A DNA stretch of 64,000 nucleotides from Sinomonas notoginsengisoli (GTDB taxonomy: Bacteria > Actinomycetota > Actinomycetes > Actinomycetales > Micrococcaceae): positions 62,001 through 126,000 of the forward strand of contig NZ_JAIZDP010000004.1 of the NCBI RefSeq assembly GCF_021554725.1, in the 5' to 3' direction. Shown here piece after piece: positions 35,253 to 44,421 of this stretch. A model generated the notes under the pieces. That model saw nothing but the letters and a program-made list of their open reading frames with translations. It made no database searches and was not told the DNA's origin. How positions within the stretch are numbered: position 1 is the first letter of the stretch; the number at the start of each line of letters is the position of its first letter. The translations under genes were made by a program, and so were the position numbers.

Positions 35253-35993
35253 ATGGCAAGCCCCTTCTCGACGAACAACCTTCCGGCCCTGACCCACCCG
35301 GACGGCACACCGATCCGTGCCCTCGTGGTCGACGACGAGCCCAGCCTGTCCGAACTCATGAGCATGGGCCTGCGGATGACCGGCTGGAGCGTCCAGATCG
35401 CCTCGGACGGCCCGTCCGCGGTCAAGGCCGCGCGGGAGTTCCGGCCGGACGTGCTCGTGCTCGATGTCATGATGCCCGGGTACGACGGCGTCGAGGCGCT
35501 GACGCGCATCCGCCAGTTCATGCCCGAGGTCCCGGCCCTGTTCCTCACCGCCAAGGACGCCGTTGAGGACCGCATCACGGGTCTCGCCGCGGGCGGCGAC
35601 GACTACGTGACGAAGCCGTTCAGCATGGAGGAGGTCATGCTGCGCCTCCACCGGCTAGTACAGCGCTCCGGCGTGGCCGCGCAGGACGACGCCGAGCTGG
35701 TGGTCGGTGATCTCGTCCTGAACACCGACACTCGCGAGGTCACCCGCAGGGGCGAAGACATCCAGCTGACGGCCACCCAGTTCGAGCTCCTGCGCTACCT
35801 CATGGAGAACCCCAAGCGCGTGGTCAGCAAGGCCCAGATCCTGGACCGCGTGTGGCAGTACGACTTCGGCGGGCAGGCGAACATCGTGGAGCTGTACATC
35901 TCCTACCTGCGCAAGAAGATCGATGTGGACCGCGCGCCAATGATCCACACGGTCCGCGGCGCGGGCTATGTCATCAAGCCTGCTGAGACGTGA
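35253..35993 (+). CDS. OmpR-family response regulator
   Basis: A 246-residue two-component regulator. The receiver domain begins near residue 22 (ALVVDDEPSLSELM) with phosphoacceptor Asp71 in VLVLDVMMPG and the conserved Lys in YVTKPF. A winged-helix DNA-binding domain follows (about 145-243, LTATQFELLRYLMENPKRVVSKAQI; VRGAGYVIKP). It is most like actinobacterial PrrA/TcrX/CseB-type regulators. The cognate kinase starts in its stop codon. The signal is unknown. Confidence 0.92.
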   Translation: MASPFSTNNLPALTHPDGTPIRALVVDDEPSLSELMSMGLRMTGWSVQIASDGPSAVKAAREFRPDVLVLDVMMPGYDGVEALTRIRQFMPEVPALFLTAKDAVEDRITGLAAGGDDYVTKPFSMEEVMLRLHRLVQRSGVAAQDDAELVVGDLVLNTDTREVTRRGEDIQLTATQFELLRYLMENPKRVVSKAQILDRVWQYDFGGQANIVELYISYLRKKIDVDRAPMIHTVRGAGYVIKPAET

Positions 35994-37552
35994 GCGCCGG
36001 CACGGAAGGAAGGTTGACCTTGGGAAAGCTCTCGGGCGCGGAGCCGCGTTCGGGGCACAGCTGGCTCCACCTCGACACATGGCACCTGCGGACCAAGCTC
36101 GTCGCCGTAACGACACTGCTGCTCGTGGGGATCTGCACCGTCGTGGGCATACTCCTGTACGCGGCCATGGACCGGGTGCTCACGCAGCAGCTCGACGGTC
36201 AGCTCGCCCAGGCCAGCCGCCGCGCCGTCGAGTTCGGCTCGCCTTCGGGCGGCCTCCGCCGCGACCCTCTGGATGCCCCGGGCCAGGGCGCCGGGACCCT
36301 CAACGCCCGGGTCAGCAACGGGGTCCTCCTCACGAGCGGTCTGCGGAACGGTGAGGGAAAGATTGTGTCCATCACCCAGTCCGACGCCGAGGCGCTCGCG
36401 TCGCTCCCCGTCGTGAGCCAGACGCCCGGTGCGCCACCGAGCAGCGAACTGCCCAACGCGGTCGACCGCCGGCTCAGCGCGGGATCGTTCAGGCTTGTCG
36501 CGGTCCAGGTCGCCAACGGCGATGTGGTGGTGACGGGCCTCCCGCTCGCAGCAGTGCAGGCAACGCTGGGATCGCTCGTGCTGACCACTGTGATCGTCTC
36601 GCTCGGCGGACTCGTGCTCGTCGGGCTGCTCGGCACGATCATCATCCGCCGCACCATGAAGCCCCTCGATCAGCTCTCGCAGGTGGCGGGCCAGGTGGCC
36701 CAGCTTCCGCTCGACGCCGGCGAGGTGGCCCTCGCGGTGCGCGTTCCGGAGGCGGCCGCGAACCCGGGAACCGAGGTGGGGCAGGTGGGGAATGCGCTCA
36801 ACCGAATGCTGGACAACGTGGCCGGCGCGCTCGAGGCGCGGCAGGCCTCGGAGATGAAGGTGCGCCAGTTCGTCGCAGACGCCTCCCACGAACTGCGCAC
36901 GCCGCTCACCGCCATCCGCGGCTACACGGACATGCTGCGCCTCACGGAGAGGCTCTCGGAGCAGGGCGCCGAGTCGCTGGGGCGTGTTGAGACGCAGTCC
37001 CTGCGCATGTCGCGGCTCGTCGAGGATCTCCTCACGCTGGCCCGGCTCGATGAGGGGCAGCCGCTCAAGCGCCAGCCGGTTGACCTCACGCAGCTCCTCG
37101 TGGAGACCGTGACGGACCAGAAGGTGATCGCCCCGGACCACGTCTGGCGGCTCGACCTCCCCGAGGAGCCGTTGGAGATCACCGCGGACGGCGCGAAGCT
37201 GCACCAGGTGCTGGTGAACCTGCTGAGCAACGCGCGCAAGCACACCCCTGCCGGTACCACGGTGACTGCCTCAGCGGGCAGATCTGCGCGGGGCGACGCC
37301 GTGCTGACCGTGACCGACGACGGGCCGGGCATCCCCGCAGACCTCCAGGGCGCCGTGTTCGCCCGGTTCACCCGCGCCGACAAGGCACGCACGGCCGGCG
37401 GTGAGGGCTCCGCGGGACTCGGGCTCTCGATCGTGGACGCGATCGTCAAAGCGCACGGCGGGACGATCGACCTCAGCTCGCGGCCCGGCCGGACCGAGTT
37501 CGCGGTGTACCTGCCGGCCGCCGCAGCACAGGCGCCCGCGCCGGCCGGGTAG
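35990..37552 (+). CDS. sensor histidine kinase
   Basis: A 520-residue membrane kinase. Helix 1 (about 38-58) and helix 2 (about 190-212, TTVIVSLGGLVLVGLLGTIII) enclose an extracytoplasmic sensor domain of 130 residues. HAMP, the dimerisation/phosphoacceptor motif FVADASHELRTPLTAIRGY with His300, and the ATPase domain (NLLSNARKHTPAGT; DDGPGIPADL; GLGLSIVDAIV) follow. Its GTG start overlaps the regulator stop by 4 nt. It should phosphorylate the preceding response regulator. Confidence 0.92.
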   Translation: MSAGTEGRLTLGKLSGAEPRSGHSWLHLDTWHLRTKLVAVTTLLLVGICTVVGILLYAAMDRVLTQQLDGQLAQASRRAVEFGSPSGGLRRDPLDAPGQGAGTLNARVSNGVLLTSGLRNGEGKIVSITQSDAEALASLPVVSQTPGAPPSSELPNAVDRRLSAGSFRLVAVQVANGDVVVTGLPLAAVQATLGSLVLTTVIVSLGGLVLVGLLGTIIIRRTMKPLDQLSQVAGQVAQLPLDAGEVALAVRVPEAAANPGTEVGQVGNALNRMLDNVAGALEARQASEMKVRQFVADASHELRTPLTAIRGYTDMLRLTERLSEQGAESLGRVETQSLRMSRLVEDLLTLARLDEGQPLKRQPVDLTQLLVETVTDQKVIAPDHVWRLDLPEEPLEITADGAKLHQVLVNLLSNARKHTPAGTTVTASAGRSARGDAVLTVTDDGPGIPADLQGAVFARFTRADKARTAGGEGSAGLGLSIVDAIVKAHGGTIDLSSRPGRTEFAVYLPAAAAQAPAPAG

Positions 37553-37628
37553 TGGACGCTCGGCACGTCAGGCGCCGCCGAGGTTCTGGGGCACGTCAGT
37601 GCTCGTCATGCTGTGACATCGTTCTCCT

Positions 37629-38534
37629 TCAGGTCGGCGTTGCCGACCGGGTCCGCTCGAGGCCACTCGGCGCCGGCTCCGCCTCGGACGCACTCCGGCG
37701 CGTGGCCATGAACACGCCCGCGAGAACGAGGACCGCGCCGAGGCCGATGAGCGGCGTGAGCGGGTCGCCGTGGAGGGTGACCCCGAGCGCGAGGGCCACC
37801 ACCGGGTTGACGTATGCGATCGCCGTGGCCCGTGCGGGACCGGCATCGGCGATGAGGCGGAAGAACAGCAGGAACGCGAGAGCCGTGCACAGCAGGCCGA
37901 GGAGCGCGAGTGAGCCGGTGGCCAGGGCCGAGGGCGGCTCGGACGGCCACGTCGTGATTGCGAACGGCAGCGAGACGAGCGCGGCCACGCTCAGGCATAC
38001 CGCTGTCAGGGGCAGAGCGGGCACGTCCCGCAGCCTGGTGGCGGCGACCTGCGGCGCGACCGCATAGCCGACGGCCACGAGCATCATCTCAATCACCGGC
38101 CAGGGGCCCGAGGCCTCCATCCCGCCCCCACCCAGGGCAGCCACTCCCCCGACAGCGACCACCAAACCCACGATCCTCCCGCGCCCGATCCGCTTCTCGA
38201 GCCCGATGATCCGCGCGACCACGAGCGCGAGCACAGGTGCGAACGCGATGAGAAGCCCCGCCAAGGAACTCGTGATGAACCGCTCGGCGTCGCTGAGCAG
38301 GAACCACGGCCCCACCATCTCGAGCAGCGCGAACGCGAGCACGGGCCAGCGGTGCTCCCACACGATGCGCATACCCCGGCGGGCGAAGGGGAGAAGCACG
38401 ATGGCGCCGATCGCCGTCCGCGCGAACACGACCACCGCGGGGCTCACCTCGGCGACGGCCTGGCTGATCAGCAGGTACGGAACGCCCCAGATGAGGCTCA
38501 TGGCCACGAAGAGGATCCAGGCCCGGCGGCTCAT
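37629..38534 (-). CDS. EamA/DMT-family transporter
   Basis: A 301-residue protein with ten predicted membrane helices in two EamA halves (ILFVAMSLIWGVPYLLISQ at the start and VALALGVTLHGDPLTPLIGLGAVLVLAGVFM at the end). DMT exporters carry amino acids or metabolites; the substrate is unknown. GGAGG precedes ATG 38534, which also gives the family N terminus. Confidence 0.88.
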   Translation of the reverse strand: MSRRAWILFVAMSLIWGVPYLLISQAVAEVSPAVVVFARTAIGAIVLLPFARRGMRIVWEHRWPVLAFALLEMVGPWFLLSDAERFITSSLAGLLIAFAPVLALVVARIIGLEKRIGRGRIVGLVVAVGGVAALGGGGMEASGPWPVIEMMLVAVGYAVAPQVAATRLRDVPALPLTAVCLSVAALVSLPFAITTWPSEPPSALATGSLALLGLLCTALAFLLFFRLIADAGPARATAIAYVNPVVALALGVTLHGDPLTPLIGLGAVLVLAGVFMATRRSASEAEPAPSGLERTRSATPT

Positions 38535-38746
38535 CGCGTCAGGCCCCTCCCTGCAGTGCTGCGCATCACAGGGAAACTCTAAGCCTGCCCTCCGACGGCC
38601 CTGAAAGGATTCGTGCTCGGCCGAATCCTGGCGCCGAGGCCAGGGTGCCGCGGCCGGGAGGTCGGGCCTGCACCTCGGAAGCAGCTCACAGCCCGAGCAC
38701 AGCATCTCGCAATGAGCATCCAAAGCTGGCCCGGGAGAGTCAGTGC

Positions 38747-40096
38747 ATGACGCTCACCGACCCGGCCCTCACGGGCACAGCCGCTACGGCCCCGACCACC
38801 GGCTCCGGTGAGCCTGCCGCACAGCCGGCGGCCGCCGTCGTCCCTCAGCGTTCCCTCCCCCGGCTCCGCCCGGGCATCGAGATCGATGCGTCCGCACACG
38901 ACGCCGCCAGCATCCCGGTTCTGGACATCACCATCCCGGTGTACAACGAGGAGGAGGACCTCGAGGAGTGCGTGCGCGGACTCCACGCCCACCTGAGCCG
39001 CACATTCGAGCACGGCTTCCGCATCACGGTCGCAGACAACGCCTCAACCGACGCGACGCTGCGCGTGGCCGAGCGCCTGGCCCGCGAACTGCCCGAGGTC
39101 CGCGCAGTGCACCTGGAGCAGAAGGGACGTGGCAACGCGCTGCGGCGCGTGTGGCTCGCCTCGGACGCGCCAGTCCTGGCGTACATGGACGTGGACCTCT
39201 CCACTGACCTGGCCGCGATCGGCCCGCTCGTGGCCCCGCTGCTCTCAGGCCACTCGGACCTCGCGATCGGCACGCGCCTCGCCCGCACATCCCGCGTGAT
39301 CCGCGGCCCCAAGCGCGAGTTCGTCTCGCGCTCGTACAACTTCCTGCTGCACTCCCTGATGGGCGCCGGGTTCTCGGACGCACAGTGCGGTTTCAAGGCC
39401 CTCCGCGCCGACGTCGCGCAGCAGCTTCTCCCCCACACTCTGGACACCGCGTGGTTCTTCGACACCGAGCTCCTCATCCTGGCCGAGCGTTGCGGCCTGC
39501 GCTGCCACGAGGTCCCCGTCGACTGGACCGAAGACCCCAACTCCACGGTGGACGTGGTCCGCACGGCCCTCGACGACCTGCGCGGCATGTACCGGCTCAC
39601 CACGGACCTGACCCGCGGCCGCATCCCACTCGCCGAGCTCGGCGCGACCGTTGCCCGCGGACCGCTGCCAGCGCGCGAGCGCACCGGGGAGACGGGCCGG
39701 CGGCAGGGCCTTTTCGGCCAGCTCGCGCGCTTCGGCGCGATCGGCGTCGCCTCGACACTGGCCTATGCGGCCCTGTACGTGCTCGGCCGGGAGTTCATGG
39801 ACGCGCAGGCCGCGAACGTGGTCGCCCTGCTCATCACGGCCGTGGCGAACACGGCCGCGAACCGGCGCTTCACCTTCGGCGTCCTCGGCGTCCAGGGGCT
39901 CGGGCGGCACCACGTCGAGGGGCTCGCCGTCTTCGGCATGGGCTGGGCCCTCACGGCCGGTGCGCTCGCGTGGATACACACGATTGCCACCCCGGCGACA
40001 GGGCTCGAGCTCGGGGTCCTCATCCTCGCGAACCTCGCCGCGACCGCCGTCAGGTTCCACCTCTTCCGGCGCTGGGTATTCCGCCGGCGCCCGTGA
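38747..40096 (+). CDS. polyprenyl-phosphate glycosyltransferase (GT2) fused to GtrA-like membrane domain
   Basis: A 449-residue fusion. Residues 60-290 form a GT2 domain of the dolichol-phosphate-mannose synthase type: ITIPVYNEEEDLEECV, ADNASTDAT, the DxD-like YMDVDLSTD and QCGFKALR. Residues 320-445 are a four-helix GtrA-like domain (LARFGAIGVASTLAYAALYVL; VANTAANRRFTFG). The protein should load a sugar on polyprenyl phosphate at the inner membrane face, and the GtrA part may help it cross the membrane. The next two genes are membrane glycosyltransferases that use such donors. ATG 38747 follows GGGAGAG. Confidence 0.9.
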   Translation: MTLTDPALTGTAATAPTTGSGEPAAQPAAAVVPQRSLPRLRPGIEIDASAHDAASIPVLDITIPVYNEEEDLEECVRGLHAHLSRTFEHGFRITVADNASTDATLRVAERLARELPEVRAVHLEQKGRGNALRRVWLASDAPVLAYMDVDLSTDLAAIGPLVAPLLSGHSDLAIGTRLARTSRVIRGPKREFVSRSYNFLLHSLMGAGFSDAQCGFKALRADVAQQLLPHTLDTAWFFDTELLILAERCGLRCHEVPVDWTEDPNSTVDVVRTALDDLRGMYRLTTDLTRGRIPLAELGATVARGPLPARERTGETGRRQGLFGQLARFGAIGVASTLAYAALYVLGREFMDAQAANVVALLITAVANTAANRRFTFGVLGVQGLGRHHVEGLAVFGMGWALTAGALAWIHTIATPATGLELGVLILANLAATAVRFHLFRRWVFRRRP

Positions 40097-40153
40097 CGCG
40101 CGTGAGGCGGACCCAGAAGCTGACCCAGAACGTGACCCCAGAAAGGGCTTCCG

Positions 40154-42319
40154 ATGACCACCTCCCTCAGCTCCGACTCCGGTGCGAGCGTCGACACGCC
40201 ACCTCCCCGCACTCTCCCTCCCGGCACGAGCGGTGAGCGCACGACGGCGGCCGCCTCCCGCCGTCGTGCGCTCACCACCGGCGCTGGCAGCCTCGGATGG
40301 CGCCGCCTGGCCTTCGGCACCGGCCAGCCGCGCTGGGCCCGACCGTCCGCAGTCGGGCTGGTCGTCGCCTCGGCGTTCCTGTACCTGTGGAACCTGACGA
40401 ACTCCGGCTGGGCCAACGAGTTCTACGCCGCGGCCATCCAGGCCGGCAGCAAGGACTGGACGGCATGGTTCTTCGGCTCCCTCGACGCTGGCAACGCGAT
40501 CACCGTGGACAAGCCCCCGGCCGCATTCTGGATCCCCGGACTCCTGGGCCGAATCTTCGGGTTCAACTCCTTCACGATGCTCCTGCCCGAGGCCCTCATG
40601 GGTGTGGCCTCGGTGGCCCTGGTGTACGCGGCCCTCAAGCGGGTCAGCGGGCCCGCCGCAGGCCTCGTCGCTGGAGCCACGCTCGCGGCAACCCCGGTCG
40701 CGGCGCTCATGTTCCGGTTCAACAACCCCGACGCCATGCTCACGTTCTGCCTCGTCCTCGCGGCCTACATGACCGTGCGGGCGATCGAGAAGGCGGGCTG
40801 GCCGTGGCTCGTGGGAGTGGGTGCCGTCCTTGGCATCGCGTTCCTCACGAAGATGCTCGCTGGGCTCATCATCGTCCCCGCTCTCGGCCTCGCCTACCTG
40901 TGGGCGGCGCCCACCACGCTGCGCCGGCGGATCGTGCACCTGTTCGGCGCGGTGGCCGGCCTCGTCGCCGTCGCTGGAGCCTACATCGCCGCGTTCACGC
41001 TCACCCCCACGAACGTGCGGCCCTATATGGCCGGGTCGCAGGCCAACAGCTTCCTCGAGCTCACCTTCGGGTACAACGGGCTCGCGCGCATCTTCGGCAA
41101 CCGGGGCGGTGCTGGCTCCGGCGGCGCAGCGCGGGACGGCGCGTCCGACGCCGCTGCTGCCGCCGGCGATGCTGCCACAGGCGGCTTCCCGGCAGGCGGA
41201 TTCACCGGCGGCGCACCCGGCGGAGGAGGCCCGGGCGGAGGCTTCGGCGGAGCGGCGGGGATCACGCGCATGTTCGGCACAACCTTCGGCACCGAGATCT
41301 CCTGGCTCCTGCCCGCCGCGCTCATCCTCCTCGTGGCCGGTTTCTGGTTCACCCGGCGGGCGGTGCGCACAGACCGCGTCCGCGCGTCTCTGGTGATCTG
41401 GGGCGGCTGGACCATTTTCACCGCCCTCGTCTTCTCATTCATGACGGGGACGGTGCACAACTACTACGCGATCGCGCTCGCTCCCGGAATCGCCGGGGTC
41501 GTGGGCATCGGCGCCGCAGAGCTATGGCGCGGGCGGGCGTACTGGCCTTCGCGGATCGTGCTCGCCGTCGTGGTGCTCGGTACAAGCATCTGGACCGCCG
41601 TGCTGCTCGGCGGCGATTCCTCCTGGCTCCCGTGGCTGCGCGTGGCTGTCGTGGTCCTCGGTGTCCTTGCCGCTCTCGGCTTCCTCGCACGGCTCGACCG
41701 CGTCGGCGCGGGCAGGTTCCGCGCGGGGGCGGTGGCCCTCGCTGTCACTGCCCTCCTCGCCGGCGGGCTCGGCACGACGGCGTTCACCGTCGCCACGGCC
41801 TCAGTAGGCCACAGCGGCGCGATCCCCACCTCGGGCCCGTCCGGCGGCGATGGGTTCGGGGCCCGCGCAGGGTTCGGGCAGGTCCGCGACCGCACCAGCG
41901 CAGACCGCAGTGACGCCTCCCCGGATGCCCCCGGCGGCCTCCCCGGAGACGCCCCAGGGCAGCCTGGCGGAGGGTTCGGCGGCGGCGCTTCCGCCTCGAG
42001 CGAGCTCGTGGCGCTCCTGCAGCAGACCACCACAAAGTGGTCTGCGGCGACCAACGGCTCCAACACCGCCGCGGCGCTCGAGCTCGCCTCCTCCACGAAT
42101 GTGATCGCTATGGGCGGCTTCACGGGCAGCGACCCGTACCCGAGCCTCGACGAGTTCACGGCGATGGTGGCCAAGGGCGAGGTGACGTACTACGTCGCGG
42201 GCGGCGGCTTCGGCGGGCGCGGCGGCAGCGACACCTCAGCGATCAGCCAGTGGGTCCAGGCGAACTTCCAGGCGCAGACCGTAGGCTCGTCAACCGTGTA
42301 CAGGCTGGTGGGACGATGA
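40154..42319 (+). CDS. GT39/ArnT-like membrane glycosyltransferase (copy 1)
   Basis: A 721-residue integral membrane protein with about 11-12 helices. The family start LYLWNLTNSGWANEFYAAAIQAGSKDW (in pieces) carries the GT-C acidic region, then DAGNAITVDKPPAAFWI and FRFNNPDAMLTF. A Gly-rich extracytoplasmic loop and a C-terminal soluble domain (residues 610-721) follow. It should transfer a sugar from polyprenyl phosphate to an envelope acceptor. The N-terminal 60 residues are disordered and encode a 19-bp perfect hairpin (40232-40276). The start follows AGAAAGGGC. The stop overlaps the next start (ATGA). Confidence 0.88.
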   Translation: MTTSLSSDSGASVDTPPPRTLPPGTSGERTTAAASRRRALTTGAGSLGWRRLAFGTGQPRWARPSAVGLVVASAFLYLWNLTNSGWANEFYAAAIQAGSKDWTAWFFGSLDAGNAITVDKPPAAFWIPGLLGRIFGFNSFTMLLPEALMGVASVALVYAALKRVSGPAAGLVAGATLAATPVAALMFRFNNPDAMLTFCLVLAAYMTVRAIEKAGWPWLVGVGAVLGIAFLTKMLAGLIIVPALGLAYLWAAPTTLRRRIVHLFGAVAGLVAVAGAYIAAFTLTPTNVRPYMAGSQANSFLELTFGYNGLARIFGNRGGAGSGGAARDGASDAAAAAGDAATGGFPAGGFTGGAPGGGGPGGGFGGAAGITRMFGTTFGTEISWLLPAALILLVAGFWFTRRAVRTDRVRASLVIWGGWTIFTALVFSFMTGTVHNYYAIALAPGIAGVVGIGAAELWRGRAYWPSRIVLAVVVLGTSIWTAVLLGGDSSWLPWLRVAVVVLGVLAALGFLARLDRVGAGRFRAGAVALAVTALLAGGLGTTAFTVATASVGHSGAIPTSGPSGGDGFGARAGFGQVRDRTSADRSDASPDAPGGLPGDAPGQPGGGFGGGASASSELVALLQQTTTKWSAATNGSNTAAALELASSTNVIAMGGFTGSDPYPSLDEFTAMVAKGEVTYYVAGGGFGGRGGSDTSAISQWVQANFQAQTVGSSTVYRLVGR
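40232..40276. repeat. 19-bp perfect inverted repeat inside the GT39 gene
   Basis: Arms 40232-40250 and 40258-40276 are exact complements around a 7-nt loop. Each arm holds one GCACGACGGC copy. In the protein the arms encode GERTTAA and SRRRALT, in the disordered leader. The arrangement is the same as in the terminator at 14344. Confidence 0.9.
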
Positions 42320-44376
42320 CGGGCACCCTCGAATACGAGTCCTCGTCTGCGCCTGCGGCTCGGCGCCAGTCCCGTCTCCCCCGCCTGAGAGCCAAACTGG
42401 GAGCCACCGTCTGGAGGCCGCGGCCTGCGGTCACGGCCTCCGTCCCGGGTGCCTTGCGCCGGCGGGCCGAGCTCGTGGCGGTGCTCGCGGCGATCGCGAT
42501 CCTGTACCTGTGGAACCTGTCCGCAAACGGGTGGGCCAATGCGTTCTACTCCGCGGCGGCGCAGGCCGGCAGCCAAAACTGGGAGGCATTCTTCTTCGGC
42601 TCCTCGGACGCGGGCAACTCCATCACGGTGGACAAGCCGCCCGCCTCGCTGTGGGTCACCGACGTGAGCGTGCGGGTCTTCGGCCTGAGCACGTGGTCGA
42701 TCCTCGTCCCCGAAGTACTGATGGGCGTGGCCACGGCCTGGCTCCTGTACCTCGCGGTGCGCAGGGCCGTCTGCCCGGCGACCGGGAGCGAGGCCGCCGC
42801 CCACCGCGCGGGACTCGTCGCCGCCGTCGTGCTCGCCCTGACCCCCGTAGCCGCCCTCATGTTCCGGTTCAACAATCCCGATGCGCTGCTGGTGCTGCTG
42901 ATGACCGGGGCGGGATACGGCGTGGTGCGCTCGGTCCAGGAGGGAAAGGCTCGCTGGCTCGTCGCCGCCGGGGCGCTCCTTGGCTTCGGGTTCCTCACCA
43001 AACAGCTCCAGGTGCTGCTCGTGGTGCCGGGGTTCGGCCTCGCATATCTGTGGGCGGCCCCGCATTCGCTCGGGCGCCGGCTCGCGCACCTCGCGGCGGG
43101 ACTCGCCGCGATGGTGGCCGCCGCGGGGTGGTGGATCCTCGCGGTCGAGCTCACCCCCTCCAGCGCGCGCCCGTTCATCGGCGGTTCCCAGACCAACTCG
43201 ATCCTCGAGCTCACGTTCGGGTACAACGGCCTCGGGCGAATCGACGGCAACGAGGTCGGCTCGGTGGGAGGCCGCACCGGCTGGGGACAGCCGGGACTGG
43301 CTCGCCTGTTCTCCGACTCGTTCGGCGGCCAGATCGCGTGGCTCCTCACCGGGGCTCTCATCCTGGGTGCGGCAGTGCTGTGGGCGGGCCGGCGGGCGCC
43401 CCGGACCGATGCTGTGCGCGCCTCCGTTCTGGTGTGGGGCGGGTGGGTCCTCGTCACGGGGCTGACGTTCAGCCTCATGGCGGGGATCATCCATGAGTAC
43501 TATTCGGTGGCCCTGGCACCCGGAATCGCGGCGCTCGTTGGACTCGGCGGCGGGATTCTGTGGCATCGCCGCCGCGCGCGCTTCGATGCGGTGGCGCTTG
43601 GCCTTGCAGTCCTCGCCGGGGGCCTGACGGGGGCCGCCCTGCTTGGCCGCCCCGCAGGATTCGCGCCGTGGCTCGCCCCGGTGGTCGCGGTGGCGGGGGT
43701 ACTCGCGGCCCTCGCCGTCGGCGCCTACGGCTTTGGTGTGCGGCTCGCACCCCGCTGGGACGGCTGGGCCTCACGCACGACGGCGGCACTCTCCATCGTC
43801 GCGGGCCTCGCCGGGCCCTTCGCATTCACCGCCCAAACCGTGTCCACCGCGCACACCGGTGCGATAGTGAGCGCCGGGCCCTCCTCGGGGTTCGGGCGAG
43901 GCGGATTCCAGAACCAACGGCAGTTCATCCAGGGACAGCTCGGCCAGGGGACCAGTGGTCCCGGGGCCGGGGGCTTCGGGCAGGGCGGCTTCGCCGGCGG
44001 TACGGGTGGCCGCGGAGGTGTGGGCGGCCTCCTGGGTGCCAGCGCGCCGTCGTCCGAGGTCGTCGCGGCCCTCGCGGCGGACGCCTCGAAGTACACGTGG
44101 GCCGCCGCGGTGGTGGGGTCCAACAACGCCGCGGGCTACCAGCTCGCGTCGGGCCTGCCCGTGATGGCCCTCGGCGGGTTCAACGGAACCGACCCGTCGC
44201 CCACGCTCGCCCAGTTCCAAGACCTTGTGGCCCAGGGGAAGGTCCACTGGTTCATCGCCGCGACCCTCATGCAGGGCAGTTCCGGCTCGGATGCGGCGCG
44301 GCAGATTGCAGCGTGGATCGAGGCGAACTACACGGCCCAGAGCATCGGAGGCGCCACGGTCTACAGGCTCGGGTGA
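42316..44376 (+). CDS. GT39/ArnT-like membrane glycosyltransferase (copy 2)
   Basis: A 686-residue paralogue of the preceding gene with the same blocks in the same order: LYLWNLSANGWANAFYSAAAQAG, DAGNSITVDKPPASLWV, FRFNNPDALLVL, SILELTFGYNGLGRI. It also has a Gly-rich loop and a C-terminal extracytoplasmic domain ending AQSIGGATVYRLG (copy 1 ends AQTVGSSTVYRLVGR). The two likely arose by tandem duplication and may use different acceptors or sugars. The start overlaps the previous stop by 4 nt, so translation is coupled. Confidence 0.88.
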   Translation: MTGTLEYESSSAPAARRQSRLPRLRAKLGATVWRPRPAVTASVPGALRRRAELVAVLAAIAILYLWNLSANGWANAFYSAAAQAGSQNWEAFFFGSSDAGNSITVDKPPASLWVTDVSVRVFGLSTWSILVPEVLMGVATAWLLYLAVRRAVCPATGSEAAAHRAGLVAAVVLALTPVAALMFRFNNPDALLVLLMTGAGYGVVRSVQEGKARWLVAAGALLGFGFLTKQLQVLLVVPGFGLAYLWAAPHSLGRRLAHLAAGLAAMVAAAGWWILAVELTPSSARPFIGGSQTNSILELTFGYNGLGRIDGNEVGSVGGRTGWGQPGLARLFSDSFGGQIAWLLTGALILGAAVLWAGRRAPRTDAVRASVLVWGGWVLVTGLTFSLMAGIIHEYYSVALAPGIAALVGLGGGILWHRRRARFDAVALGLAVLAGGLTGAALLGRPAGFAPWLAPVVAVAGVLAALAVGAYGFGVRLAPRWDGWASRTTAALSIVAGLAGPFAFTAQTVSTAHTGAIVSAGPSSGFGRGGFQNQRQFIQGQLGQGTSGPGAGGFGQGGFAGGTGGRGGVGGLLGASAPSSEVVAALAADASKYTWAAAVVGSNNAAGYQLASGLPVMALGGFNGTDPSPTLAQFQDLVAQGKVHWFIAATLMQGSSGSDAARQIAAWIEANYTAQSIGGATVYRLG

Positions 44377-44421
44377 GCAATGGGTGCCGCAACGGCGGGT
44401 GCGGCAGCTACGGTTGGCCCC

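Noticed and set aside
37562-37598. Direct repeat GGCACGTCAG after the histidine kinase gene
   Set aside because: Only two short copies with no symmetry or further context; likely chance in GC-rich DNA.
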